From Micromonospora peucetia (GTDB taxonomy: Bacteria; Actinomycetota; Actinomycetes; Mycobacteriales; Micromonosporaceae): a stretch of DNA of 64,000 nt. The first letter of the stretch is position 1; every line of letters begins with the position of its first letter. A program made the translations under genes and the position numbers. Location: NCBI RefSeq assembly GCF_900091625.1, contig NZ_FMIC01000002.1, positions 5,642,001-5,706,000 of the forward strand, written 5' to 3'. Of this stretch, positions 10,706-18,650 are shown piece by piece. The notes under the pieces were generated by a model that was not told where the DNA came from, did no database searches, and saw only the letters and a program-made list of their open reading frames with translations.

Positions 10706-11803
10706 TCAGGGGCTGGCCGCGAGGAAGACGAACGCGGCGAACAGCACCAGGTGCACGCCGCCCTGGAGCACGGTGGCCCGCCCCGGCACCACGGTCAGCA
10801 CACTGGTGACGACGGTGAGGGCGAGCAGGGTCATCTGGGTGCCGCCGAGGCCGAGCAGCAGCGGCCCCTCCAACCAGATCGAGGCGATCGCTATCGCCGG
10901 GATGGTCAGCCCGATGCTGGCCATGGCCGAACCGAGGGCCAGGTTCAGGCTGATCTGCACCCGGTCGCGGCGGGCGGCCCGGGCAGCGGCGATCGTCTCG
11001 GGCAGCAGCACCAGCAGCGCGATGATCACACCGACGAACGACGGGGGCAGGTTCGCCCCGGCGACGGCGGACTCGATCGCCGGGGACACCGACTTGGCGT
11101 CGCCGACGACGGCGACCAGCGCCACCAGCAGCAGGCCGAGGCTGAGCACGGCGGCCCGGTTCGACGGCGGCTCGGCGTGCCCCTCCGCGTCGAGCACCCG
11201 CCCCTGACTGTTGACGGACAGGAAGTAGTCGCGGTGGCGGCCGGTCTGCACCATGACGAACAGGCCGTAGAGGGCGAGCGAGACCACGGCGGCGAAGGTG
11301 AGTTGCGCCGGGGTGAACTGCGGGCCCGGCCGGCTGGTGAAGGTCGGCACCACGAGGCTCAACGTGGCGAGGGTGGTCACGGTGGCCAACGCCCCGCCGG
11401 TCCCCTCGGAGTTGAACACCGCCACCCGGCGGCGCAGCGCGCCGAGCAGCAGCGACAGCCCGAGGATGCCGTTACAAGTGATCATGACGGCGGCGAAGAC
11501 GGTGTCGCGCGCGAGGGACTGCGTCTTCTCGCCGCCGCTGATCATGAGCGTGACGATCAGGGCGACCTCGATGACGGTGACGGCCACCGCGAGCACGAGC
11601 GAGCCGTACGGCTCCCCCACCCGGTGAGCCACCACCTCGGCGTGGTGCACGGCGGCCAGCACCGCACCGGCCAGCAACACCGCCACCACGACCACGATGG
11701 GGCCGGACAGGTCGCGCCCCCAGGTCAGGACCAACACCAGGATCGCCAGCAGCGGGACGAAGACGGTCCAGTCGGTCATACGCGAACGGAACGGCGCGGC
11801 CAT
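10706..11803 (-). CDS. Ca2+/H+ (cation/proton) antiporter, ChaA type
   Basis: A 365-aa CaCA-superfamily antiporter with about eleven transmembrane segments. The two alpha repeats are visible as HHAEVVAHRVGEPYGSLVLA with VTVIEVALI, and LLPETIAAARAARRDRVQISLN with LALGSAMASIGLT, each containing the conserved acidic residue in the helix that binds the cation. A hydrophilic loop with acidic residues (about 205-225) links the halves. It is expected to extrude calcium (or sodium/potassium) in exchange for protons. Monocistronic, divergent from the pentapeptide gene. ATG at 11803; a second ATG (MTDWTV) 8 codons later is also possible. Confidence 0.9.
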   Translation of the reverse strand: MAAPFRSRMTDWTVFVPLLAILVLVLTWGRDLSGPIVVVVAVLLAGAVLAAVHHAEVVAHRVGEPYGSLVLAVAVTVIEVALIVTLMISGGEKTQSLARDTVFAAVMITCNGILGLSLLLGALRRRVAVFNSEGTGGALATVTTLATLSLVVPTFTSRPGPQFTPAQLTFAAVVSLALYGLFVMVQTGRHRDYFLSVNSQGRVLDAEGHAEPPSNRAAVLSLGLLLVALVAVVGDAKSVSPAIESAVAGANLPPSFVGVIIALLVLLPETIAAARAARRDRVQISLNLALGSAMASIGLTIPAIAIASIWLEGPLLLGLGGTQMTLLALTVVTSVLTVVPGRATVLQGGVHLVLFAAFVFLAASP

Positions 11804-11925
11804 GCCCCAACCTTCTCAGAGCGAACGATCATCCGACCGCCGACCGGCGAGACCGGGCCGGCACCCTCCCCGCAGACGTCGCTCCGGCCCACAGTCGTAC
11901 GGGTCCTGTCGGCTAGCGTGCGGGG

Positions 11926-12621
11926 ATGGTTGTCCGATCGTCGCGTCGTGGTCCTGGTCAGTGGCGACCGCCGGTGAAGCCGAAGCCGCCCGCGTCGCTC
12001 GAGCTGGCGACGGTCGAGAGCGCCGCCGTCGAGGACGAGGCCACGTTCCGGCGGCTGGGTTTTGTCGATCTTGATTTGTCCGGGCGATCGGCGGACGGGG
12101 CCGAGTTCGCTCAGTGCCGGTTCAAGGGCACGGACCTCAGCGGCGCCCAGCTGGAGGGCGCGAAGTTCACCGACTGCCTGTTCGAGAGCACGAACCTGGC
12201 GAACCTGCGGGCGGAGAAGTCGTCGATGCTGCGGGTGCGACTGTCGACGGTGCGGATGACAGGCGTGCAGTGGATCAACGGCGGGTTACGGGACGTCACC
12301 GTCTCGGACTGCCGGCTGGACCTGTCGTCGTGGCGATTCACGAACTTCTCCAGCGTCGCCTTCGAGGGGTGCAATCTGACCCGGGCGGACTTCCAGAACG
12401 CGGACCTCGGCGGGGCGCGCTTCACCAACTGCGACCTGACCGGGGCGCAGTTCTCCCACGCGACGCTGGCGGGCACCCGGTTCGCCAACTGCGTCCTGGC
12501 CGGGATCGGCGGTGTGACGAGCATGGCCGGGGCGATCGTCGCCCACCAGGACCTCGCCGCCCTGTCCTACACCCTGGCGGGAGCGTTGGGGATCCGCATC
12601 GAGGACGCCGACGGCGAGTGA
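11926..12621 (+). CDS. Pentapeptide-repeat protein
   Basis: A 231-aa cytoplasmic protein. From residue about 45 it is built of A(D/N)LXX-type repeats (LDLSGRSADGAEFAQCRFKGTDL is one run in two halves: LDLSGRSADG and AEFAQCRFKG), with recurrent F/L at the centre, e.g. GANL-like AQLEGAKFTDCLFESTNLANL and ADFQNADLGGARFTNCDL. These fold as a right-handed quadrilateral beta-helix. Some family members mimic DNA and protect gyrase from quinolones or toxins, but most are uncharacterised, so no function is assigned. The basic N-terminal 25 residues may not be native; later GTG starts are possible. Confidence 0.85.
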   Translation: MVVRSSRRGPGQWRPPVKPKPPASLELATVESAAVEDEATFRRLGFVDLDLSGRSADGAEFAQCRFKGTDLSGAQLEGAKFTDCLFESTNLANLRAEKSSMLRVRLSTVRMTGVQWINGGLRDVTVSDCRLDLSSWRFTNFSSVAFEGCNLTRADFQNADLGGARFTNCDLTGAQFSHATLAGTRFANCVLAGIGGVTSMAGAIVAHQDLAALSYTLAGALGIRIEDADGE

Positions 12622-12654
12622 GCCCGGCGTCGCTCGTCGGAGCATGGCCCTGGT

Positions 12655-12984
12655 TCAGTGCGCCGTCTGGGCCCCGAGTTCGACCAGGAGGACGCCGGCG
12701 GCGATGAGGCCGATGCCGAGCATCATGACCTTGGTCAGGGGATCACGGAAGACGAGCCGCGCGATGATCGCCGTCAGGGCGATGCCGGCCGCGGCCCAGA
12801 TGCCGTAGGCGACGCCCACCGCCATGCCGTTGCGCAGGGCCAGGCTGAGGAAGACGAAGCAGGTCACGTAGCCGCCGACGACGACGGGCGCCCAGGCCTT
12901 GTTTCGGAGGCCCTCGGAGGCACGCAGTGCCATGGTGGCGGTGATTTCGAAGGCTATCGCGGCGGCGAGGAAGACCCAGCTCAT
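12655..12984 (-). CDS. SMR-family small multidrug transporter, second subunit
   Basis: A 109-aa four-helix membrane protein of the EmrE/SugE/EbrAB family. The active-site Glu lies in TM1 (AAAIAFEITATMALRASEG), and the conserved GVAYGIWAAAG motif is in TM3. AGGAGG lies 4 nt upstream of the ATG, and the ATG overlaps the stop of the first SMR gene by 4 nt. Two adjacent, unequal SMR genes usually encode a heterodimer (EbrA/EbrB-like) with the subunits in opposite orientations; cation-antibiotic or guanidinium-like export is likely. Confidence 0.9.
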   Translation of the reverse strand: MSWVFLAAAIAFEITATMALRASEGLRNKAWAPVVVGGYVTCFVFLSLALRNGMAVGVAYGIWAAAGIALTAIIARLVFRDPLTKVMMLGIGLIAAGVLLVELGAQTAH

Positions 12985-13358
12985 CGTGCCTCCTCGGCCT
13001 CGTTGTGAGCGCCCTGCGGTGTGCTGCGTCGCGGTTCGGCCTGGTGGGAGCCGAGTTCGACGAGCAGGACACCCGCGACGATGACGGCGAAGCCGAGTCC
13101 CATCACCCAGGTGAGCGCGTCGCCGAACAGCAGCGCGGCCAGCAACGCGGTGAGGGTGACCCCGCTGGCGGCCCAGATGCCGTAGGCGACGCCGATCGGC
13201 ATGCCCTCGCGCAGGACCGCCGAAAGGAAGACGAAGGAGAGGGTGTAGCCGACGACGACCAACGCGATCCACGCGGAGTGGTCGTTGGCCGCGCGCAGCG
13301 CCAGGGTTCCGGTCACCTCCAGGCCGATGGCCCCGCCGAGGTACAGCCATTGCCTCAC
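12981..13358 (-). CDS. SMR-family small multidrug transporter, first subunit
   Basis: A 125-aa paralogue of the following gene with the active-site Glu in GGAIGLEVTGTLALRA and the TM3 motif GVAYGIWAASG. It has a C-terminal hydrophilic tail of about 20 residues that the partner lacks, which could help fix topology of a heterodimer. The GTG start at 13358 overlaps the stop of the tetR gene (GTGA); the longer open frame upstream is a shadow of tetR. It forms a three-gene operon tetR-smr-smr. Confidence 0.9.
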   Translation of the reverse strand: MRQWLYLGGAIGLEVTGTLALRAANDHSAWIALVVVGYTLSFVFLSAVLREGMPIGVAYGIWAASGVTLTALLAALLFGDALTWVMGLGFAVIVAGVLLVELGSHQAEPRRSTPQGAHNEAEEAR

Positions 13359-13903
13359 GAGTCGCCGCCTTCCGCGGTCAGGTCTTCGATGAGCGCGATG
13401 AGCGCGTCGTGGTCTTGCGGGTCGGGTGGGAACAGGCCGGTGGCGAAAGCGCTCCAGAGGCCATCGGCGGCCAGCCGGGCCAGGGTGAGCCGGGCGCGGA
13501 TGGCCGGCGGCAGGTCCGGCGGCAGGTCGAACCACCTGGCGAGCCGGCGGATCCACGGCCCCGACAGTGCCGGCCGGTAGGCGGCTTCCGCGGCGACCGC
13601 GTACTCCGCGCGGCTGGCGTCACCCCGGTACGCGACGCGGGCGTACGCCCGGATCCGGGCGGCGGGGCTCGCCTGCTCGAACGGCACGCCGAGCGCGGCG
13701 AACATCGCGTCCTCGACCCGGGCCGCGGCGTGGTCGACGATCGCCAGCAGGAGGGCGTCCCGGGTCGGGAAGTGGTACATCAGTCCCGGCTTGGTGATCC
13801 CCGCCTGCCTGGCGACGGCGTCGAGGGTGATGTTCGCGCCCTCCTCGGCGGAGATCAGGGTCATGGCCGCGTCGAGGACGGCGGTTCTCTGGCTCGGTCG
13901 CAC
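13355..13903 (-). CDS. TetR-family repressor of the SMR operon
   Basis: A 182-aa regulator. The N-terminal HTH covers residues about 5-50 (ITLDAVARQAGITKPGLMYHFPTRDALL). The remainder is a helical ligand-binding and dimerisation domain resembling the TetR_C_6 type found beside SMR pumps. The GTG start at 13903 lies 2 bp from a large palindrome, so the protein almost certainly represses its own operon, and a pump substrate probably relieves the repression. Coupled by 4-nt overlap to the first SMR gene. Confidence 0.9.
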   Translation of the reverse strand: MRPSQRTAVLDAAMTLISAEEGANITLDAVARQAGITKPGLMYHFPTRDALLLAIVDHAAARVEDAMFAALGVPFEQASPAARIRAYARVAYRGDASRAEYAVAAEAAYRPALSGPWIRRLARWFDLPPDLPPAIRARLTLARLAADGLWSAFATGLFPPDPQDHDALIALIEDLTAEGGDS

Positions 13904-13905
13904 TG

Positions 13906-13937
13906 GATTACTTTACCTTCCGGACGGTAAAGTAATC
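13906..13937. promoter_or_regulatory. TetR operator palindrome
   Basis: Perfect 12-bp arms GATTACTTTACC/GGTAAAGTAATC flank an 8-nt centre that itself contains the palindrome TCCGGA. Located immediately upstream of the tetR start codon, where bound repressor would block the operon promoter. It is AT-rich in an otherwise GC-rich neighbourhood. Confidence 0.85.
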
Positions 13938-14495
13938 ACTCAATCGTGAGCGCGATCACGATCTCGGCGCTGACCTCGGTCGGGTGTCCCGACGGTGAAT
14001 CGGGGTCGCGTCGCGGAGATGATGCTGACGGGACCCGGCACGAAATCCGGGTGGACTCAACCCCCGTCACGGCAGCGCCGAGCAGACCGGCCCGGACAGG
14101 GCGTAGGCTGGGGTCATCCCGGCACCGACGACATCCCACTCCTGAGGTGCCCGCCACGCCGGCTCCGCCCGTGGGTATGCGATCTTCGTACCCGACGCCA
14201 CTCGATCCGTGGTGGCACGACCGACCGTCCGGTACGCACTTCTCACCTCCCAGCGGCCCAGGGTTCCGTCGACCCGCATCGGCGCGATCCCGGATCGGCA
14301 CCGCCACGGCGCGGTCGCTCGCGATCGACACCCTGGTGAGCGGCACCGCCCGCGCCCAGCCGCGGCACCACCCCTGAGCAGGGCAACCGCCGGCCCGGCC
14401 GGAGGGTCGCCGAACCGGGCACCCCGCCCGGCGCAGGACGCGACCTCGCGCACGACCCCACCGCTACGCCGCGGTCACGGCGATAAGGATTCGAC
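13938..14495. other. 558-bp intergenic region, no gene supported
   Basis: Overlapping open frames on both strands here lack family features, plausible starts with ribosome sites, and the codon pattern of real neighbours. It presumably holds promoters for the SMR operon and the DUF5994 gene. I see no clear terminator or repeat. Confidence 0.5.
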
Positions 14496-15254
14496 ATGAC
14501 GCCATCGACCAACGCCCTCGCTCCCCCGTCGTCGCCATCGACGCCGCGCCTGCGGATCGAACCGACCCGGTCCACGCGTACGCTGCTCGACGGCGGCTGG
14601 TGGCCCCGCTCGACAGATCCACTCGCGGAACTGCCCGGCCTCGTCCTCGCCATCGACCTGCTGCACGGGCCGATCGTCCGGCTGGTCCTCAACGCCGACA
14701 CCTGGGACGACAATCCGCGCCACCTGGCCATCGCCGGCAGGGTGCTGCGGCTGGGCTACTTCGCCAGCCAGCCCGCCACCCTGCTGACCGCGATCTGTCT
14801 CAACGACGACCGGATCGACCTGCTGGTCGTACCGCCGGAGACCGCGGCCGGCCTGGCGGAGACGGCGATGGCGCTCGCCGCCTCCGCCGGCAACCTGGTC
14901 CATTCCCCGCAGCTTCTCGCCGCCGCCGGAACGATCTCCGAGGCGAGGGTCGACAGTGCGAGCAGGCACAGCTGGGAGGGCGAGGGCGGCCTTCTCCGCG
15001 CCGCACCCGCGCCGGCAGCACCTCCGCCAAGGCGACAGCGCCCCGGCGACGTTCCCAGCATCACCACCAAGGAGCAGACCATGACCATCGCCCGACACAC
15101 GATCGTCTCCGCGCTGCGTCAACGCGGCCAGCACGCCAGGGCCGACTGGGTCGAGCGGGAGCTGCCGACGCAGGTCGACCCCTCTCGGCACGTCGGGCTA
15201 CTCGCGACCCTGCGTCTCGACCTCGCCGAACTCGGCGGGTCGACGGCACGGTGA
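14496..15254 (+). CDS. DUF5994-family protein, possibly fused to or followed by a small ORF
   Basis: A 252-aa frame. Residues about 15-150 match the DUF5994 pattern as I remember it: LRIEPTRSTRTLLDGGWWPRS, LPGLVLAIDLLHGPIVRLVLN, LGYFASQPATLLTAICL and RIDLLVVPPETA. Function is unknown. The ATG at 14496 has AAGGA upstream. The last 57 residues (MTIARHTIVSALRQRGQHARADW...) look like a separate module joined by a Pro/Arg-rich linker, and an AAGGAG site precedes an in-frame ATG at 15081, so a small protein could also be made independently. The stop overlaps the next gene by 4 nt (GTGA), tying it to the glycosyltransferase cluster. Confidence 0.75.
   Translation: MTPSTNALAPPSSPSTPRLRIEPTRSTRTLLDGGWWPRSTDPLAELPGLVLAIDLLHGPIVRLVLNADTWDDNPRHLAIAGRVLRLGYFASQPATLLTAICLNDDRIDLLVVPPETAAGLAETAMALAASAGNLVHSPQLLAAAGTISEARVDSASRHSWEGEGGLLRAAPAPAAPPPRRQRPGDVPSITTKEQTMTIARHTIVSALRQRGQHARADWVERELPTQVDPSRHVGLLATLRLDLAELGGSTAR
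15081..15254 (+). CDS. Possible internal small ORF (57 aa) with its own ribosome site
   Basis: Begins at an ATG preceded by AAGGAG with 6-nt spacing, in the same frame as the DUF5994 gene. The product starts MTIARHTIVSALRQRG and is compact and helical, unlike the low-complexity linker before it. Either an independent small protein that couples translation of the glycosyltransferase gene, or simply the C-terminal domain of the longer product. Confidence 0.4.
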   Translation: MTIARHTIVSALRQRGQHARADWVERELPTQVDPSRHVGLLATLRLDLAELGGSTAR

Positions 15255-16264
15255 GAGTGGCCCTGCTGGGTCCGGTGGCCTGGCGGACGCCGCCGCGCCA
15301 CTACGGCCCGTGGGAACAGGTGACCGGTCTCCTGGCCGAAGGGCTCGTCGCGCGGGGCGTAGACGTGACGCTCTTCGCCACGCTGGACTCGATCACCTCC
15401 GCCACTCTCGACGGGGTGTGCCCACGCGGCTACGCCGAGGATCAACGCATGGACGGGCGGGTCTGGGAGGCGATGCACGTCTCCCACGCGCTGGCCCGGT
15501 CCGCCGAGTTCGACCTCGTGCACAGCCACCTGGACTGGTTGCCGCTGGCCTTCGCCGAGCACTGCGACGCCCCGCTGCTGACCACCGTGCACGGCTTCTC
15601 CGGGGCGGGGATCCTGCCGGCGTACGAGAAGGGCCGCTCGTCCTACGTCTCCATCTCCGACGCCGACCGGACCCCCGGGCTCGACTACCTCGCCACGGTC
15701 TACCACGGGGTCGACCTCGACGGGTTGCCGTTCACCCCGGAACCCGGTCCCGGGCTGGTGGCCTTCGGCCGGATCCATCCCGACAAGGGCACCCACACCG
15801 CCATCGAGATCGCCCGCCAGGCCAACCGACCGCTGACCATCTGCGGCATCGTGCAGGACGAACGGTACTTCAGCGAGCAGGTGGCCCCGCACATCGACGG
15901 CGAGCGGGTCACCTTCCTCGGCGCCGTGGGCCCACAGCGCCGTGGGGAGATCCTGGGCGCCGCCGCCGCCCTGCTGCACCCCATCGCCTTCGACGAACCG
16001 TTCGGCCTGTCCGTGGTGGAGTCGATGGCCTGCGGGACGCCGGTCGTGGCGTACGCCCGCGGGTCGATGCCCGAGGTGGTCGACGAGGGGGTGACGGGGC
16101 TGCTGGTGCAGACCGCCGAGCAGGCGGTCGAGGCCGTCGGTCGGGTGACGTCGATCGACCGCGCCGGCTGTCGGGCACGGGCCCGGCAACGCTTCAGCGC
16201 CGACCGGATGGTCACCGACTACCTGGCCGTCTACGACGACCTCACCGGTCAACCAGAACGCTGA
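15251..16264 (+). CDS. GT4-family glycosyltransferase
   Basis: A 337-aa GT-B fold retaining glycosyltransferase, short for the family. The N-terminal domain begins VRVALLGPVAWRTPPRHYGPWE with the glycine-poor GT4 loop; FDLVHSHLDWLPLAF and TTVHGFSG follow. The C-terminal nucleotide-sugar domain has GRIHPDKGTHTAIEIA and the EX7E motif in EPFGLSVVESMACGTPVVAY. The GTG at 15251 overlaps the previous stop. With the downstream second GT4, toroid protein and GH130 enzyme it probably builds or remodels a mannose-type oligosaccharide; donor and acceptor are unknown. Confidence 0.87.
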   Translation: MRVALLGPVAWRTPPRHYGPWEQVTGLLAEGLVARGVDVTLFATLDSITSATLDGVCPRGYAEDQRMDGRVWEAMHVSHALARSAEFDLVHSHLDWLPLAFAEHCDAPLLTTVHGFSGAGILPAYEKGRSSYVSISDADRTPGLDYLATVYHGVDLDGLPFTPEPGPGLVAFGRIHPDKGTHTAIEIARQANRPLTICGIVQDERYFSEQVAPHIDGERVTFLGAVGPQRRGEILGAAAALLHPIAFDEPFGLSVVESMACGTPVVAYARGSMPEVVDEGVTGLLVQTAEQAVEAVGRVTSIDRAGCRARARQRFSADRMVTDYLAVYDDLTGQPER

Positions 16265-16458
16265 TTCTGTCCAGGCGCCGACGATTCGCTGTGAATCCGG
16301 CTCCGCTCGATCCAGGTTCGCCCCGGCCCCACCCCGCTGACGCGGCGGCCGCCCGTGAACCCGTTCCGTCGGCCGTACACGTCGGCCGACGTGCGCCGTT
16401 ACCTCGTGAGGCCGCCCCGTCCCCGGTGGCGGCCGACAACCGGAAGGCACGGCACCCG

Positions 16459-17598
16459 ATGTCCATCAGTTACGGCTTCCTGAGCACCCACCCGCCGACC
16501 CGGTGCGGGCTGGCCACCTTCAACTCCGCCCTCGCCGCCCACCTGACCGCCGGCGGACCGCCCGGCGGCGTCGTCCGGGTCACCGCACCCGGCGACGACC
16601 AACGTCCGGAACCCGCCGTCGTGCACACCTGGTCGACGCGGAACGCGTCCGGTTGGCGGGGCGCCGCCGCGGCGCTCAACGCCTTCGGCGTGGTCGTGGT
16701 GCAGCACGAGTACGGCATCTATCCCGGGACCGACGGCGAGGACGTCCTGCCGTTGCTGCGCCGGCTCACCGTACCGAGCATCGTGGTCCTGCACACCGTG
16801 CTCCGTCAGCCCTCGGCCCGGCAGAAGACGCTGCTGGAGCAGATCGTGGCCGCCGCCGGCGCGGTCGTCACGATGACCGGCACCGCCCACGACCGGCTGC
16901 TCATCGGCTACGCGGTGGACCCGGCGAAGGTGTCGGTGATCCCGCACGGCGCCGCCGACCCCGTCGGCGCAGCCATCCCGAGGCGAACCCGTCCGCACCT
17001 GCTCACCTGGGGACTGCTCGGGCCCGGCAAGGGGATCGAGTGGGCCTTGCGGGCACTGGCCCGCTTGCAGGACCTCGACCCGACCCCCACGTACACCGTC
17101 GCCGGCCGGACCCATCCGAAGGTGATCGAGCATCAGGGCGAGGCGTACCGGGCCGGTCTGCACCGCCTCGGCGCCGAGCTCGGCGTCGCGCACACCGTGG
17201 ACTACCAGGCCGCGTACCACGACCAGGCCACTCTCGGCGCGCTGGTCCGCTCCGCCGACGTGGTCGTGCTGCCCTACGACTCGACCGAACAGGTGACCTC
17301 CGGCGTCCTGATCGAGGCGGTGGCCGCCGGTGTCCCCGTCGTCGCCACGCCCTTCCCGCACGCCGTCGAGCTGCTCACCGGGGGCCCCGGGCTGGTCGTA
17401 CCCCATCGGGATCCGGCGGCGCTGGCGGCCGCGATCCGGCGGATCCTCACCGAGCCCGGCCTGTCCGCCAACCTCGCCGGCCGATCGCGGCCGATCGCCG
17501 CGGACCTGCGCTGGCCGGCGGTGGCGGCGCGGTACGAGGCCCTCGCCGGACGGCTCATCGCCGGTCGCTCACCCACCGTCACCCCGGCAGCGGCGTGA
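16459..17598 (+). CDS. GT4-type glycosyltransferase
   Basis: A 379-aa GT-B enzyme. The start MSISYGFLSTHPPTRCGLATF is characteristic of a subgroup that works on short glycans; VVVQHEYGIYPG lies in the acceptor domain. The C-terminal half has LLTWGLLGPGKGIEWAL (nucleotide-sugar binding loop) and VVLPYDSTEQVTSGVLIEAVAAGVPVVAT in place of the usual EX7E, with Glu replaced around EQVTSG...IEA. The ATG at 16459 has GGAAGG upstream. A 194-bp gap separates it from the first GT4 gene. The stop overlaps the next gene by GTGA. Confidence 0.85.
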   Translation: MSISYGFLSTHPPTRCGLATFNSALAAHLTAGGPPGGVVRVTAPGDDQRPEPAVVHTWSTRNASGWRGAAAALNAFGVVVVQHEYGIYPGTDGEDVLPLLRRLTVPSIVVLHTVLRQPSARQKTLLEQIVAAAGAVVTMTGTAHDRLLIGYAVDPAKVSVIPHGAADPVGAAIPRRTRPHLLTWGLLGPGKGIEWALRALARLQDLDPTPTYTVAGRTHPKVIEHQGEAYRAGLHRLGAELGVAHTVDYQAAYHDQATLGALVRSADVVVLPYDSTEQVTSGVLIEAVAAGVPVVATPFPHAVELLTGGPGLVVPHRDPAALAAAIRRILTEPGLSANLAGRSRPIAADLRWPAVAARYEALAGRLIAGRSPTVTPAAA

Positions 17599-18650
17599 TC
17601 ACGTCGCGCGACCGGGCCGGCGACGGCGGACACCGCGCCTCCGCCCTGCGGGCACCCACGCCGAGCTTCGCCCACCTGGCCCGGCTCAGTGACGACACCG
17701 GCCTCTTCGAGCACGCCCGGCACGCCATCGTCCGGCGGGAACACGGCTACTGCACCGACGACGTCGCCCGGGGTCTGTTGGTCGCCAGCCGGGAGCCGGA
17801 GCCGTCGGCGCAGGTGCTCGGGCTGGCCGAGCGCTACCTGGCCTTCCTGACCCACGCCCAGGACGGTCGCGGCGCCTTCCACAACCGCCTCGGCCACGAC
17901 CGGCGCTGGACCGACCAGGCCGGTCTCGGTGACTGGTGGGGGCGGGCGCTGTGGGGGCTGGGGACGGCCGCCGCCCGCAACCCCGCCGACTGGATCCGCA
18001 CCGAGGCGCTCGTGGCCTTCAGCCGCGGTGCGGCCCGGCGGTCGGCCGCGCCGCACGCCATGGCCTTCGCCGGGCTGGGCGCCGCCGAGGTGCTGCGCCG
18101 CCATCCCGGGCACGCCGTGGCGGGGGCGCTGCTCGACGACGCCGCCAGCGCAGTCGGCACCGGCGGCCCCGATCCGCGCTGGCCGTGGCCGCAGCAGCGG
18201 CTCAGCTACGCCAACGCCGCCCTCGCGGAGGTCGTCATCGCCGCCGGCCACCTGCGCGGGAACGCCGCACTGCTCGCCGACGGGCTGCGGATGCTGACCT
18301 GGCTGCGCGAGGTGCAGGTGCGCGACGGGCGGCTCTCGGTCGTACCCGCCGGCGGCTGGGGGCGCGACGGCCCTCGCCTGCGCCACGACCAGCAGCCCAT
18401 CGAGGTCGCCGCCCTCGCCGACGCGTGCGCGACCGCCGCCGCGATCACCGGCGACCCGGCCTGGGAGGTCGGGCTCGGGCAGGCCGTCGGCTGGTTCCTG
18501 GGAGACAACGACCTCGGCATGGCCATGTGGGACCCGGCGACCGGCGGCGGCTACGACGGGCTCACCCCACACGGCCCCAACCTCAACCAGGGTGCCGAAT
18601 CGACCCTGGCGTTGATCTCCACCCTGCAGCACGCCCGGCGGTCGTCGTGA
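17595..18650 (+). CDS. Predicted alpha/alpha-toroid carbohydrate-active protein
   Basis: A 351-aa protein with repeated helical hairpins typical of six-hairpin glycosidase or terpene-cyclase toroids: HLARLSDDTGLFEHARHAI, YCTDDVARGLL, AFHNRLGHDRRW, GDWWGRALWGLGTAA, and HDQQPIEVAALADACATA. Acidic residues in CTDDVAR and QQPIEVA could be catalytic. Similar proteins are found next to, or fused with, GT4 enzymes and GH130 enzymes, often labelled glycosyltransferase without evidence. The GTG start at 17595 and the overlap at the end (18647) place it firmly inside the operon. Substrate unknown. Confidence 0.7.
   Translation: MITSRDRAGDGGHRASALRAPTPSFAHLARLSDDTGLFEHARHAIVRREHGYCTDDVARGLLVASREPEPSAQVLGLAERYLAFLTHAQDGRGAFHNRLGHDRRWTDQAGLGDWWGRALWGLGTAAARNPADWIRTEALVAFSRGAARRSAAPHAMAFAGLGAAEVLRRHPGHAVAGALLDDAASAVGTGGPDPRWPWPQQRLSYANAALAEVVIAAGHLRGNAALLADGLRMLTWLREVQVRDGRLSVVPAGGWGRDGPRLRHDQQPIEVAALADACATAAAITGDPAWEVGLGQAVGWFLGDNDLGMAMWDPATGGGYDGLTPHGPNLNQGAESTLALISTLQHARRSS

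Noticed and set aside
13936..14377. Overlapping open frames of 136-143 aa on both strands
   Set aside because: Neither has recognisable domains or a good ribosome site and they overlap each other; treated as non-coding.
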